64,000 nucleotides of DNA, taken from the NCBI RefSeq assembly GCF_024580145.1, contig NZ_JANINI010000002.1:62001-126000 (forward strand), given 5' to 3'. Position 1 is the stretch's first letter, and each line of letters opens with the position of its first letter. Below are positions 7,913 through 16,463 of the stretch, piece after piece. The notes below the pieces were generated by a model, which had not been told where the DNA came from, did no database searches, and worked only from the letters and a program-made list of their open reading frames with translations. A program made the position numbers and the translations under genes. This stretch comes from Methyloversatilis sp. XJ19-49. Its GTDB lineage: Bacteria > Pseudomonadota > Gammaproteobacteria > Burkholderiales > Rhodocyclaceae.

Positions 7913-9574
7913 ATGCATCCTTTGACACCGACCGCTACAACGTTTCACCCTGCAACACGCAGCCTCCCGCGCCTGACTGCACATGTCACGGGACTCGCGC
8001 TGTTCGCGTTCATTGCGTTGCATATCGCACTGACCTTCGGCCAGCACGGCATCAGCAACGACGAGTGGGTGCAGCACACCTACGGCCGGCTGCTGCTCGA
8101 CTACTACGCGTCCGGGCTGACCGACATGTCGGCCTTCCACTACAAGGACCTGTACCTGTATGGCGGGCTGTTCGACCTGATCGCTGCCGCGCTCGAACGC
8201 GTGCTGCCGATGAATGTGTGGGACATGCGCCATCTGCTGTCGGCTGCATTCGGTTTTGCCGGCATGGTCGCCGTGTATCGGCTGGCACGCCACCTGCTGA
8301 ACGACACCGCCGCCTGCATCGCGGTGGCACTGCTGATGCTCACCGGTGCCTGGAGCGGCGCGCTGTTCACCCACACGAAGGACATCCCGTTTGCCGCCTG
8401 CATGGCGTGGGTGACCTGGTACACGACGCTCATCGTGACGCGCCTGCCGGCACCGCCACTCGGTCTGGTGCTGAAGCTGGGCGTGGCGATCGGCTGCGCC
8501 TTCGGACTGCGCGTCGGTGCGGTATTCGGCGTCATGGTGCTCGGGTTCGGCGTGCTCGCTTCGATGGCGCTGGTCGACGGCGACTGGCGCGCCCGCCTCG
8601 CGCATCTGGGCCGCTCGCTGCGCACGCTGCTGCCCGCCCTGCCGGTCGCACTGGCGCTGATCGCGCTGTTCTGGCCCTGGGCGGCGCAGGCGCCGGGCAA
8701 TCTGATCAAGGCGCTGACCACCTTTTCGCACGTCACCTTCGCGATCCAGACCGTGCTCGACGGCCAGGTCATGGCGATCACCGAAGTGCCGCGCAGCTAC
8801 CTGCCGATCTATCTTGCAGTGCGTCTGCCGGAACTGGCGCTGGCCGGGCTCGTCGCCGCGCTGGGCATGCTGCTCACGGCGGTGCTCACCGCAGTGTTCA
8901 CTCCGGCGCTGGACGCGCGCCACCACCCGCTGCGACAGCACCTGCCCTGGCTGACGGTCATTCTGGCGGCGCTGTTGCCGCTGGCGCTGGCCATCGCGAC
9001 CCGGCCGGCGCTGTACAACGGCATCCGCCACTTCACCTTCCTGCTGCCGCCGCTGGCGGTCATCGCCGCCGCCGGGTTGTACGCCCTGTGGCGGCACGCC
9101 CGCGCCTCGCGCAGTCTGGCGGCTGCCTTCATCGCGCTGTGCCTCATCGGGGCGCTCGATCCGCTGGTCGCACTGGCGCGGCTGCATCCGTATCACTACG
9201 TCAATTACAACCGCCTGGCCGGCGGTTTCGAAGCGGCGGTCGCCGGGCGCTGGGAAGCCGATTACTGGTCGGACGGCGTGCGCGAAGCCAGCGGCCTGCT
9301 GCGCGATCATCTGAAGGGCACAACCCGGCCGGCCGCGCCCTGGCGGGTTGCGGTGTGCGCCGATCCGGTCGAAGCCGACGCCTGGCTCGGCCCGGAATTC
9401 GTCATCACCCGCGACTGGGTGAGCGCCGACTTCTTCATTTCGACCACGCACATGGACTGCGACAGCGTACTGGCCGGCCGCATCATTGGCCAGGTGGCAC
9501 GCGAAGGACTGCCGCTGACAATCCTGAAGGACCGGCGCATGCTGACGGCGGAACAGCGCCGGCTGCTGCGCTAG
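7913..9574 (+). CDS. GT39/ArnT-like integral membrane glycosyltransferase
   Basis: A 553-residue protein with about eleven membrane segments. The first extracytoplasmic loop carries ISNDEWVQHTYG, placing an Asp-Glu pair where GT-C enzymes have the catalytic acid. Further on, FTHTKDIPFA and LHPYHYVNYNRLAGG recall dolichyl-phosphate-mannose and ArnT/FlmK-type transferases, followed by a soluble tail of about 110 residues. Such enzymes use a lipid-linked sugar to modify lipid A, glycan or protein on the periplasmic side. It follows the deacetylase by 120 bp and is probably the last step of the same pathway. The acceptor is inferred, not seen. Confidence 0.75.
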   Translation: MHPLTPTATTFHPATRSLPRLTAHVTGLALFAFIALHIALTFGQHGISNDEWVQHTYGRLLLDYYASGLTDMSAFHYKDLYLYGGLFDLIAAALERVLPMNVWDMRHLLSAAFGFAGMVAVYRLARHLLNDTAACIAVALLMLTGAWSGALFTHTKDIPFAACMAWVTWYTTLIVTRLPAPPLGLVLKLGVAIGCAFGLRVGAVFGVMVLGFGVLASMALVDGDWRARLAHLGRSLRTLLPALPVALALIALFWPWAAQAPGNLIKALTTFSHVTFAIQTVLDGQVMAITEVPRSYLPIYLAVRLPELALAGLVAALGMLLTAVLTAVFTPALDARHHPLRQHLPWLTVILAALLPLALAIATRPALYNGIRHFTFLLPPLAVIAAAGLYALWRHARASRSLAAAFIALCLIGALDPLVALARLHPYHYVNYNRLAGGFEAAVAGRWEADYWSDGVREASGLLRDHLKGTTRPAAPWRVAVCADPVEADAWLGPEFVITRDWVSADFFISTTHMDCDSVLAGRIIGQVAREGLPLTILKDRRMLTAEQRRLLR

Positions 9575-9597
9575 GGTCTGTTGACATTGAATCGCCC

Positions 9598-11286
9598 ATG
9601 AGCCTCACCGATCCGCCGGTCGCCCGACATTTCCGCCAGATCCTGATGTGGCCGCTGCGGCTGATGCCGCTGCGCAGTGGTGATCAGGTGCAACGCCACC
9701 CGCAGGCACTGGCCGCCATCACCGAGGGCAATCCCTGGCGCGAACAGCGCGACGAATTCACCGGTTCGCCGGCCGATTTCCACGAGCGGCACTACCGCGA
9801 ATTCGTAACCTTTCTGCCGCATGTGCAGCGCTTCCTGTATGGCCAGGGGCGGTCGAGTTCGACCCAGCCCGGCTACGGTGAATCGCCGATCCGCGTATTC
9901 CGGCGCAACGATGTGGCCGCGGTGCGGCTCGGCTGCGAAGACGGCAGCACGCTCGACCTCGCGGTACAGCACATCGACCTGTACTTCTTCTACGACGTGG
10001 ATGTGGTCATCCTCGCGATGGAAGTGCATGCCGACAACCTTCCGCTGGCCCGGGTGCAGGAACTGCTCTTCCGCTTCGGACGCGCCTTTCCGGCGAAGTG
10101 GAGCAATGCCGATACGGATGGGCGCGCAGCACAGTGCATGCGCACCGTACAGTGGGTCGGCCACAATGGTGCGGTGCTGGCCGAGTCCGACTATGGCGAC
10201 CGCGAACGCTATCTGCACCACGCCTGGGAGCACCGCGCCTCGTGCATCGGACGCCACTGGGAATATCTGCTGCAGCCCATGGTGCTGCACCATTCGGAAG
10301 CGGTCGGCGACATCCGCTACCGGCAGCTGGAATACCACCGGCTGCCGAAGATGACCTTCCTGTCCTTCGACGATCCGTTCGCGCTGAGCCGCGAGGATTT
10401 CGTGCGTCTGGGCCAGGCCACGCAGCCGGACGACGGCCATCCACTTCCGTATTCGGAACAGGTGATGGACGAGTTCGAGCGCACCGCCTGCTATGACCGC
10501 TTCTGGGTGCCGGCGCGGCGCAGCGACAACGCCAGCACGCGCGTCATCTGCACCGGCCCCTCGATGGTGATGGTGGGCAAGCACGGCCTGGCCGGCTATT
10601 CCGACCCGCAGAACGGCCTGCTGGCGGAGTTCCGCCACCAGTACTTCCTGATCGGCCTGATTGCGCACTTCCACCGCGCGTCGCTGCTGATGCTGATGGA
10701 CCGGCTGGTGGTCGCGGTCAGCCTGCTCGACGCCGACGACGTCGATTCGCGCCGCCGTTTCAAGCGCGGCATCCGCCAGACGATGGAAATCTTCCTGCGC
10801 TTCAACCACCGCTACTGGTTCGGCGAGGTATCGAAGCAGTCGATGGCCAAGGACCTGTTCGACCTGTGGACCCGCAACCTCGGCAACGAGGCGCTTTACA
10901 ACGAGCTGCGCGCCGAGGTGCTGGACATGGACAACTACCTCGAAGCGGACGACAGCCGGCGCCAGAACGAAACCCTGCTGCGCCTCACCGTGGTGACCAT
11001 CTTCGGTCTGGTCGGCACCATCGTCACCGGCTTCCTCGGCATGAACATCTTCGACGGCCCGCCGGCCACATTGGCCGGCAAGATCGGCGCCGTGCTGGTG
11101 GTGACTGTACCGACCGTGCTGCTCGCTTTCTACACGCTGAAGAAATCGAGTGCGCTGTCGGAATTCTTCGACGCGGTGTCGGACGACACGCTGACCCGGC
11201 GACAGAAGTTCAAGTCCTTCCTGCGCATCTGGCGCGGCCGTCCGACCGGACGCCGGCGCAACGACCTGCGGGCGCGCAAGCCCTGA
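9598..11286 (+). CDS. CorA-like transporter-family protein with a large N-terminal domain
   Basis: A 562-residue protein. Two membrane segments lie at the C-terminus, the first ending in GFLGMNIFDG, which is the GMN signature of CorA magnesium channels. The second is about VLVVTVPTVLLAFYTL, followed by a basic cytoplasmic tail. The region before it is about 460 residues, roughly twice that of CorA, and contains a hydrophobic patch near YFLIGLIAHFHRASLLMLMD. Related long CorA-like proteins are known but poorly characterised. It starts 23 bp after the GT39-like gene and is likely co-transcribed. Ion selectivity cannot be told from the sequence. Confidence 0.75.
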   Translation: MSLTDPPVARHFRQILMWPLRLMPLRSGDQVQRHPQALAAITEGNPWREQRDEFTGSPADFHERHYREFVTFLPHVQRFLYGQGRSSSTQPGYGESPIRVFRRNDVAAVRLGCEDGSTLDLAVQHIDLYFFYDVDVVILAMEVHADNLPLARVQELLFRFGRAFPAKWSNADTDGRAAQCMRTVQWVGHNGAVLAESDYGDRERYLHHAWEHRASCIGRHWEYLLQPMVLHHSEAVGDIRYRQLEYHRLPKMTFLSFDDPFALSREDFVRLGQATQPDDGHPLPYSEQVMDEFERTACYDRFWVPARRSDNASTRVICTGPSMVMVGKHGLAGYSDPQNGLLAEFRHQYFLIGLIAHFHRASLLMLMDRLVVAVSLLDADDVDSRRRFKRGIRQTMEIFLRFNHRYWFGEVSKQSMAKDLFDLWTRNLGNEALYNELRAEVLDMDNYLEADDSRRQNETLLRLTVVTIFGLVGTIVTGFLGMNIFDGPPATLAGKIGAVLVVTVPTVLLAFYTLKKSSALSEFFDAVSDDTLTRRQKFKSFLRIWRGRPTGRRRNDLRARKP

Positions 11287-11362
11287 GGCTGCCGACCGCC
11301 CAACGGACGAACGGCGCGCCGGCGCACGCCTGCGACACCCTTCCCCTCAGGCAAAAGCCCGC

Positions 11363-13375
11363 TCAGTCCGCTTCGCCGCTCTCCGGTGCGGCCACCGGCA
11401 GCTCGGGCACCAGCGCGTCTGCCGCCGGCGTCTCGGGCGGCAGTTCCGCCTCGGCGATCTCTTCCGCCAACTCTTCCTCGGACACCTGTGCCGCACCGGC
11501 CAGTGCGGCGAGATCGCCAACCCAGCGGGCACGCGCGTCGTTGTCGAGCAGATTGAGCTGGTCGATCTCGACCTCGACGCGCGAGCGCGGGTCGCGCGCC
11601 GGCAGACTGGGCGAACGCAGCACCAGCGGCACATGCTCCAGCCGCACCAGCGATTCGCGCAGCACGATGGCCGGCCACACGGTATTGCCTTCGCGCGCCT
11701 GCTGGCGCAGCCAGCGCAGGCACCAGTAACGCTCCATGCCGCGCTGGAAGTCGGCGTAGGCCGCATAGGCAAGTTCGAAATCGCGCAGCGCCGACAACAG
11801 CGCTTCGGATTTCGGTGGAAACACCGGCTCGTCGCCGCGCAGCAGCGCAATCATCTGCCACTGGTTCACCAGGTCGACATAGCGGCGCAACGGCGAGGTG
11901 GACCACGCGTAGCAATCGACGCCCAGCCCCTCGTGCGGTGCCGCGACCGTGGTCATGCGCACCTTGCCGGCGCCCTGGGCGCGATACAGCGCCGGAATGC
12001 CAGCATCACGCAGATCGCTGCCCCAGGTATTGTTGGCGACGATCATCAGTTCGGCGACCAGCTTGTCGAGCGGGCTGCCGCGCGCGCGGCGCTGGATGTC
12101 GACGCGGCCTTCGCCGTCTTCCGTCGTCTGTGCCCAGTCGACGTAGAAATTGAAGTCCATCTGGCCGGCGTTGGCAGACGGCTTGCCGCGCCCGGCTTCC
12201 AGCACTTCGGCCAGACGCCACAGCAGCAGCAGTTCGTCGCGCCACTCGAATTCGGGCAGCTCACCGCCGGTGATCGTGTCTTCGTTGAACAGCGGCTCGA
12301 TCTCGTGGTGGCGCAGATTGGCGGCCACGGCAACCTGTTCGATGCGGCTTGCCTTCGCCGTGACGCGCAGGTCGGTCTCGACATCGAGGTAGAGCGACAG
12401 CGCCGGACAGCTGCGGCCGGCCTGCAGCGTGTAGGTGTCCACTGCCTCGTCCGGCAGCATGGTGATCTTGCGGCCGGGGAAGTACACCGTGGACAGCCGG
12501 CTGCGCGCGATGTCGCCCAGTGGCGTGCCCGGCTGGATGCCGAGCGACGGCGCTGCAATATGTATGCCGATGCGCCAGCCGCCACCGGCCTTCGGCTGCA
12601 CCGAAAAGGCGTCATCGATTTCGGTCGTGGTGGCGTCGTCGATCGAAAAGGCGCGCACGCCGGCCTCGGGCAGATCGCCGGCCAGCGGCACCTCGTACGT
12701 CGGAAAGTCGGTGCCGCGCGGGAAGTATTCGAACAGGAAGCGACCGAGGTGGTACTCGTGGCTGGACGCAAATGCGCCGGCCTTCGCCATCAGGCCGACC
12801 ACCGACAGGCCGGCCGACGTGGCGGCGGCTTCCACCGCCTTGGTTTCGAGCCGGTTGCGGTCCGGCTTGTACAGGATCTGCGCGCTGCAGGCCGCGATGT
12901 CCGGCGGCGTGCGCCCGGCGAGCAGCTCGGCGACCCAGCCATCGACCTGCTCCTGCTGCAGGCGCTTCTTTTCCAGGCCGGCCAGTGCGGCTTTCAGAAT
13001 GTCGGGCGGCGCCTTGCGGAAGCGGCCCTTGCCCTTGCGGTGAAAATACACCGGCGCGGCGTGCAGGCACAGCAGGATGGCAGCGGCCTGTTCGGCTGTC
13101 GGCGCGGCACCGTGATACTCGCGCGCCAGCTCCTCGAACGGAAATTCGTCGTCGCCGCACACGTCCCACAGGAAGGTGGCATCGAGATCGGCCGCCTGCA
13201 CTTCGGCCGCAGCCAGCAGGGCTGCCGGATCGGGGCTGGCAAAACGCAGCAGCACGTTGGCTGCCTTCACCTTGGAACGCTTGCCGCTCGGCAGTTCGAC
13301 CTGCAGCGAGGACACGCTGTCGGTCATCACGGAGCCGGCGCGGAAGTGGCCGTCCTCTTCGAAAAGAACATTCAT
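11363..13375 (-). CDS. RNB-domain 3'-5' exoribonuclease (RNase II/VacB family)
   Basis: A 670-residue protein. The catalytic RNB domain starts near residue 241 with FSIDDATTTEIDDAFSV, holding the Asp residues that bind two metal ions, and continues through SCPALSLYLDVE and WSTSPLRRYVDLVNQWQ, the usual end of the domain. The N-terminal part replaces the cold-shock domains of RNase II with a poorly conserved region, as in many betaproteobacterial RNB proteins. The C-terminal end is acidic (SEEELAEEIAEAELPPE). It probably degrades single-stranded RNA. It converges with the CorA-like gene and is divergent from mgtE. Confidence 0.85.
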   Translation of the reverse strand: MNVLFEEDGHFRAGSVMTDSVSSLQVELPSGKRSKVKAANVLLRFASPDPAALLAAAEVQAADLDATFLWDVCGDDEFPFEELAREYHGAAPTAEQAAAILLCLHAAPVYFHRKGKGRFRKAPPDILKAALAGLEKKRLQQEQVDGWVAELLAGRTPPDIAACSAQILYKPDRNRLETKAVEAAATSAGLSVVGLMAKAGAFASSHEYHLGRFLFEYFPRGTDFPTYEVPLAGDLPEAGVRAFSIDDATTTEIDDAFSVQPKAGGGWRIGIHIAAPSLGIQPGTPLGDIARSRLSTVYFPGRKITMLPDEAVDTYTLQAGRSCPALSLYLDVETDLRVTAKASRIEQVAVAANLRHHEIEPLFNEDTITGGELPEFEWRDELLLLWRLAEVLEAGRGKPSANAGQMDFNFYVDWAQTTEDGEGRVDIQRRARGSPLDKLVAELMIVANNTWGSDLRDAGIPALYRAQGAGKVRMTTVAAPHEGLGVDCYAWSTSPLRRYVDLVNQWQMIALLRGDEPVFPPKSEALLSALRDFELAYAAYADFQRGMERYWCLRWLRQQAREGNTVWPAIVLRESLVRLEHVPLVLRSPSLPARDPRSRVEVEIDQLNLLDNDARARWVGDLAALAGAAQVSEEELAEEIAEAELPPETPAADALVPELPVAAPESGEAD

Positions 13376-13485
13376 GAAGCGGGTACGGAAGAACTCGGAC
13401 CGCGATTATCGCGGATAAGCGCCGCCCGGGGTCCGCACGTTGTCGCATTGCGGCAAAAACCCGGAGCCGGCTGACAGGCGGCAGC

Positions 13486-13491
13486 TACAAT
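13486..13491 (+). promoter_or_regulatory. Possible -10 element (TACAAT) very close to the mgtE start
   Basis: TACAAT ends 2 bp before the proposed ATG at 13494. If it is used, the transcript would begin inside the first codons and the real start would be the in-frame GTG at 13536. No clear -35 is visible. Confidence 0.35.
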
Positions 13492-13493
13492 CG

Positions 13494-14978
13494 ATGCCTC
13501 CTTCTGCACCGATCACCCTGCCTGAACGACACCCTGTGGACGAACACGACGAAATCCTGCCGCTTGATGCAATGCACCGTCGCCTGAAAGAGGTGAGGTC
13601 GCTGCTCGACCGTCAGAAGCGGGTCGAAAGCCTGCTGCACCGTCAGGAAATGCCGCGTCACGACCTGGTGGAAACGCTGGTCGCCAAGCAGCACCACAGC
13701 GAGTTGACGAAAAAGCTCGACACGATGCACCCGGCCGACATCGCCTACATCCTTGAGGCGCTGCCGCCGGAGGACCGGCTACTGGTGTGGGATCTGGTGC
13801 GCGCCGACCGCGACGGCGAAATCCTGCTCGAAGTGTCAGATGCGGTGCGCGAATCGCTGATCGATGCGATGGAGCCGAAGGAACTGGTGGCTGCCGTCGA
13901 ACAGCTGGACGCCGACGAACTGGCCGATCTCGCGCCGGACCTGCCGACCGAGGTCATGCAGGACGTGTTCAGCGCGCTCGACGTCGAAGAGCGCGAACAG
14001 CTGCGTTCCGCCATGTCCTACCCGGACGATTCGGTCGGCGCGCTGATGGATTTCGACATGGTCACCGTGCGCGAGGACGTGACGCTCGAAGTGGTGCTGC
14101 GCTATCTGCGCCGCTTCGATGAACTGCCCGATCACACCGACCAGATCTTCGTCGTCGACCGCGAAGAAAAACTGCGCGGCGTGCTGTCGCTGAGCACCCT
14201 GCTGATCAACGACGGCGAAGTCGAAGTGGCGGCCGTGATGCGTGAGCACCCGCTGGTGCTGCACGCCTCGGACGACGCCGAATCGGCCGCCCAGGCCTTC
14301 GAGCGCTACGACCTCGTGTCGGCGCCGGTGATCGATCACCACGATCAGCTGATCGGCCGGCTGACGGTGAACGAGGTGATGGACTTCATCCGCGAACAGT
14401 CCGAAGAAGAGCTGCTGGCCCAGGCCGGCCTGCGCGAGGAAGAGGACATCTTCGCGCCCATCATGGATTCGGTGCGCAACCGCTGGGCCTGGCTGGCGAT
14501 CAATCTGGGCACCGCCTTCTTCGCCTCGCGCGTCATCGGCGCCTTCGAAGGCTCGATCGAGAAACTGGTCGCGCTGGCCGCATTGATGCCCATCGTGGCC
14601 GGCATCGGCGGCAATTCGGGCAACCAGACCATCACGATGATCGTGCGTGCGATCGCGCTCGGCCAGATCGCACCCGATGCGGCACGCCGGCTCTATCGCA
14701 AGGAGATGGGCGTGGCACTGATCAACGGCATCGTCTGGGGCGGCCTGCTCGGCCTGCTGGCCGCCTGGCTGTACGATTCGTGGGCGCTGGGCGCCGTGAT
14801 GAGCGCGGCGATGACGCTGAACCTCCTGCTGGCCGCCTTCATCGGCGTGACGGTTCCGATCATGTTGGCGCGGCTCGGCCGCGACCCGGCGGTTGGCGGT
14901 TCGGTGCTGATCACCGCGGTCACAGACTCCGGCGGTTTCTTCATCTTTCTCGGGCTGGCCACCCTTGTTTTGCTCTGA
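13494..14978 (+). CDS. mgtE: Magnesium transporter MgtE
   Basis: A 494-residue Mg2+ channel. Domains in order: the acidic N domain (about residues 35-160, with HPADIAYILEALPPEDR), two CBS domains (about 165-290, including FVVDREEKLRGVLSL and SAPVIDHHDQLIGRLTVNE) that sense Mg2+, and a five-helix membrane domain (about 310-494) with GIGGNSGNQTITMIVRAIALGQ, the conserved pore region. It sits in the inner membrane. The ATG at 13494 was taken; a GTG at 13536 is an alternative because a TACAAT box ends just before the ATG. A CorA-like gene lies 2.2 kb away. Confidence 0.92.
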   Translation: MPPSAPITLPERHPVDEHDEILPLDAMHRRLKEVRSLLDRQKRVESLLHRQEMPRHDLVETLVAKQHHSELTKKLDTMHPADIAYILEALPPEDRLLVWDLVRADRDGEILLEVSDAVRESLIDAMEPKELVAAVEQLDADELADLAPDLPTEVMQDVFSALDVEEREQLRSAMSYPDDSVGALMDFDMVTVREDVTLEVVLRYLRRFDELPDHTDQIFVVDREEKLRGVLSLSTLLINDGEVEVAAVMREHPLVLHASDDAESAAQAFERYDLVSAPVIDHHDQLIGRLTVNEVMDFIREQSEEELLAQAGLREEEDIFAPIMDSVRNRWAWLAINLGTAFFASRVIGAFEGSIEKLVALAALMPIVAGIGGNSGNQTITMIVRAIALGQIAPDAARRLYRKEMGVALINGIVWGGLLGLLAAWLYDSWALGAVMSAAMTLNLLLAAFIGVTVPIMLARLGRDPAVGGSVLITAVTDSGGFFIFLGLATLVLL

Positions 14979-14990
14979 TCGGGAACGTCC

Positions 14991-15518
14991 ATGCGCCTCC
15001 GGCTCTTCACTGCCAGCCTTGCCCTGATGATCGCAGGCGCCTGCGCCGAAGCGGCCGACCGCGCTCTTGTCATCACCTGTGCCGAAGCGGGCTCGCTCGA
15101 ACTGAGCGTGCCGGACAGCTGGACCGTGGAGGAAAGCCGGCACGATGTGCGCATGCCGCCAACCCTGACCGTGTCGGCGCCCGACGGCATGACACAGTGG
15201 GTGGTGACCGCGGTGTGGAAGGCGGCCGATCGCAAGCCGCCGTCAACGCTGGATGAAATCCGCACCCGCGTGGCGCGCACCGCACAGACCGTCGGTGCGG
15301 CCGATGCACCGCTGCAACCGGTGCCGGCAAGCGCACCCGCCGGCTACTTCTTCGACGCCGGTGGCGACATCACGCCGGAGCCGTTCTCGATGCTGCGTCA
15401 GGGCATGCTGAAGGTGGGTGAATTGACGGTGAGCTTCACCGCGATGGGCGCCGCCGGCCGCAGCGCCGATCAGGACGCGCTGGTGGAGCGGCTGGCCCGG
15501 GCGACGCATCGGCGTTGA
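14991..15518 (+). CDS. Exported protein of unknown function
   Basis: A 175-residue protein with a signal peptide (MRLRLFTASLALMIAGACAEA) and no recognised domain. The mature part has two cysteine positions near its start and a stretch about predicted periplasmic beta structure (ELSVPDSWTVEES). It starts 12 bp after mgtE and may be co-transcribed with it. The IAGAC sequence could be a lipobox (AGAC), which would make it a lipoprotein; the signal peptidase I site ACAEA-A is the other option. No function is proposed. Confidence 0.65.
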   Translation: MRLRLFTASLALMIAGACAEAADRALVITCAEAGSLELSVPDSWTVEESRHDVRMPPTLTVSAPDGMTQWVVTAVWKAADRKPPSTLDEIRTRVARTAQTVGAADAPLQPVPASAPAGYFFDAGGDITPEPFSMLRQGMLKVGELTVSFTAMGAAGRSADQDALVERLARATHRR

Positions 15519-15531
15519 ACCACGGCGCGGT

Positions 15532-16350
15532 TCAGGCGTTCCACAGCTTCCACAGCATGCGCACGGCCAGCGCAACCAGCAGCAGCGAAAACAGCCGCTT
15601 GATCAGCGGCACCGGCAGCCGGTGTGCGGCGCGCGCGCCGAGCTGTGTCGTGAACAGGCTGCCCGCGACGATGGCGACCAGCGCCGGCAGGTGCACATAG
15701 CCCAGCACCTGCGGCGGCATGTCCGGCACTCCCCAGCCATTGAAGATGTAACCGGCCGTGCCGCCCAGCGCGATCGGCAGGCCGAGCGCGGCCGAGGTGC
15801 CGATGGCCTGGCGGATGTCGCGGTTGCACCAGGTCAGGAAGGGCACCGTCAGCGCGCCGCCGCCGATGGCGACCAGCGCCGACACCACGCCGATGCCGCC
15901 ACCGGCCGCGATCAAACCGCCTGCTCCGGGCAACTGACGGGCAGGCTTCGGCTTGAAACCGATCAGCATGGTCAGCGCGACGTAGCCGATGAACACCGCG
16001 AAGATCAGCGACAGTACCTGGGTCGACACTTCGCGCGCGATGAAGGTACCGAACAGGGTGCCGATCAGCACGCCTGCGGTCATCGTGCGCACGGTCGGCC
16101 AGTCGACTGCGCCATGCGCATGGTGGGTGCGCAGGCTGATCGCGGCCGACGCGACGATGGCCGCCATCGAGGTGCCGAGCGCCAGATGCAGGATGTGGTC
16201 GGGCGTGACGTGCAGCCGTTCGAACAGGCTGACCAGAATCGGCACTAGCAGCGCGCCGCCGCCGATGCCCAGCAATCCGGCCAGGAAGCCCGTGACGGTG
16301 CCCAGCAACAGGCAGGCAAGCACGAATTCGGTATCGGGGAAGAAAATCAT
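15532..16350 (-). CDS. TauE/SafE family sulfite or organosulfonate exporter-like permease
   Basis: A 272-residue inner-membrane protein with eight predicted helices. The two repeats start with GTVTGFLAGLLGIGGGALLV and GVVSALVAIGGGALTVPFL, the glycine-rich motif of the TauE/SafE (DUF81) family. Members export sulfite, sulfoacetate or related anions, but most are uncharacterised. The ATG at 16350 was taken; the reading frame continues to a TTG four codons upstream. It converges with the exported-protein gene, 13 bp apart. Confidence 0.85.
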   Translation of the reverse strand: MIFFPDTEFVLACLLLGTVTGFLAGLLGIGGGALLVPILVSLFERLHVTPDHILHLALGTSMAAIVASAAISLRTHHAHGAVDWPTVRTMTAGVLIGTLFGTFIAREVSTQVLSLIFAVFIGYVALTMLIGFKPKPARQLPGAGGLIAAGGGIGVVSALVAIGGGALTVPFLTWCNRDIRQAIGTSAALGLPIALGGTAGYIFNGWGVPDMPPQVLGYVHLPALVAIVAGSLFTTQLGARAAHRLPVPLIKRLFSLLLVALAVRMLWKLWNA

Positions 16351-16421
16351 GGTGCGCTGCAAAAACCGCTATCTGAACACAGGCCGCAGTGCGACCGCAA
16401 AGCCCGCGTTGCGCAGAAGCA

Positions 16422-16447
16422 CACAGGGCACCCGCAGGTGCCCTGTG
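16422..16447 (-). terminator. Strong hairpin after the reductase gene
   Basis: An 11-bp perfect stem (CACAGGGCACC / GGTGCCCTGTG) with a 4-nt loop lies 16 bp past the stop of the minus-strand ketopantoate-reductase-like gene. No real T run follows, so it is a terminator or 3' mRNA stabiliser of the operon. Confidence 0.6.
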
Positions 16448-16463
16448 ACGGCAACGCGCCGCG

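Noticed and set aside
7864-11286. One long plus-strand frame that seems to fuse a protein with the CorA-like gene
   Set aside because: The part before 9598 is a shadow of the GT39-like gene in another frame. The CorA-like protein has a good start at 9598.
11633-13474. Long plus-strand frame opposite the RNB gene
   Set aside because: No recognisable domain; the minus strand holds the RNB catalytic motif.
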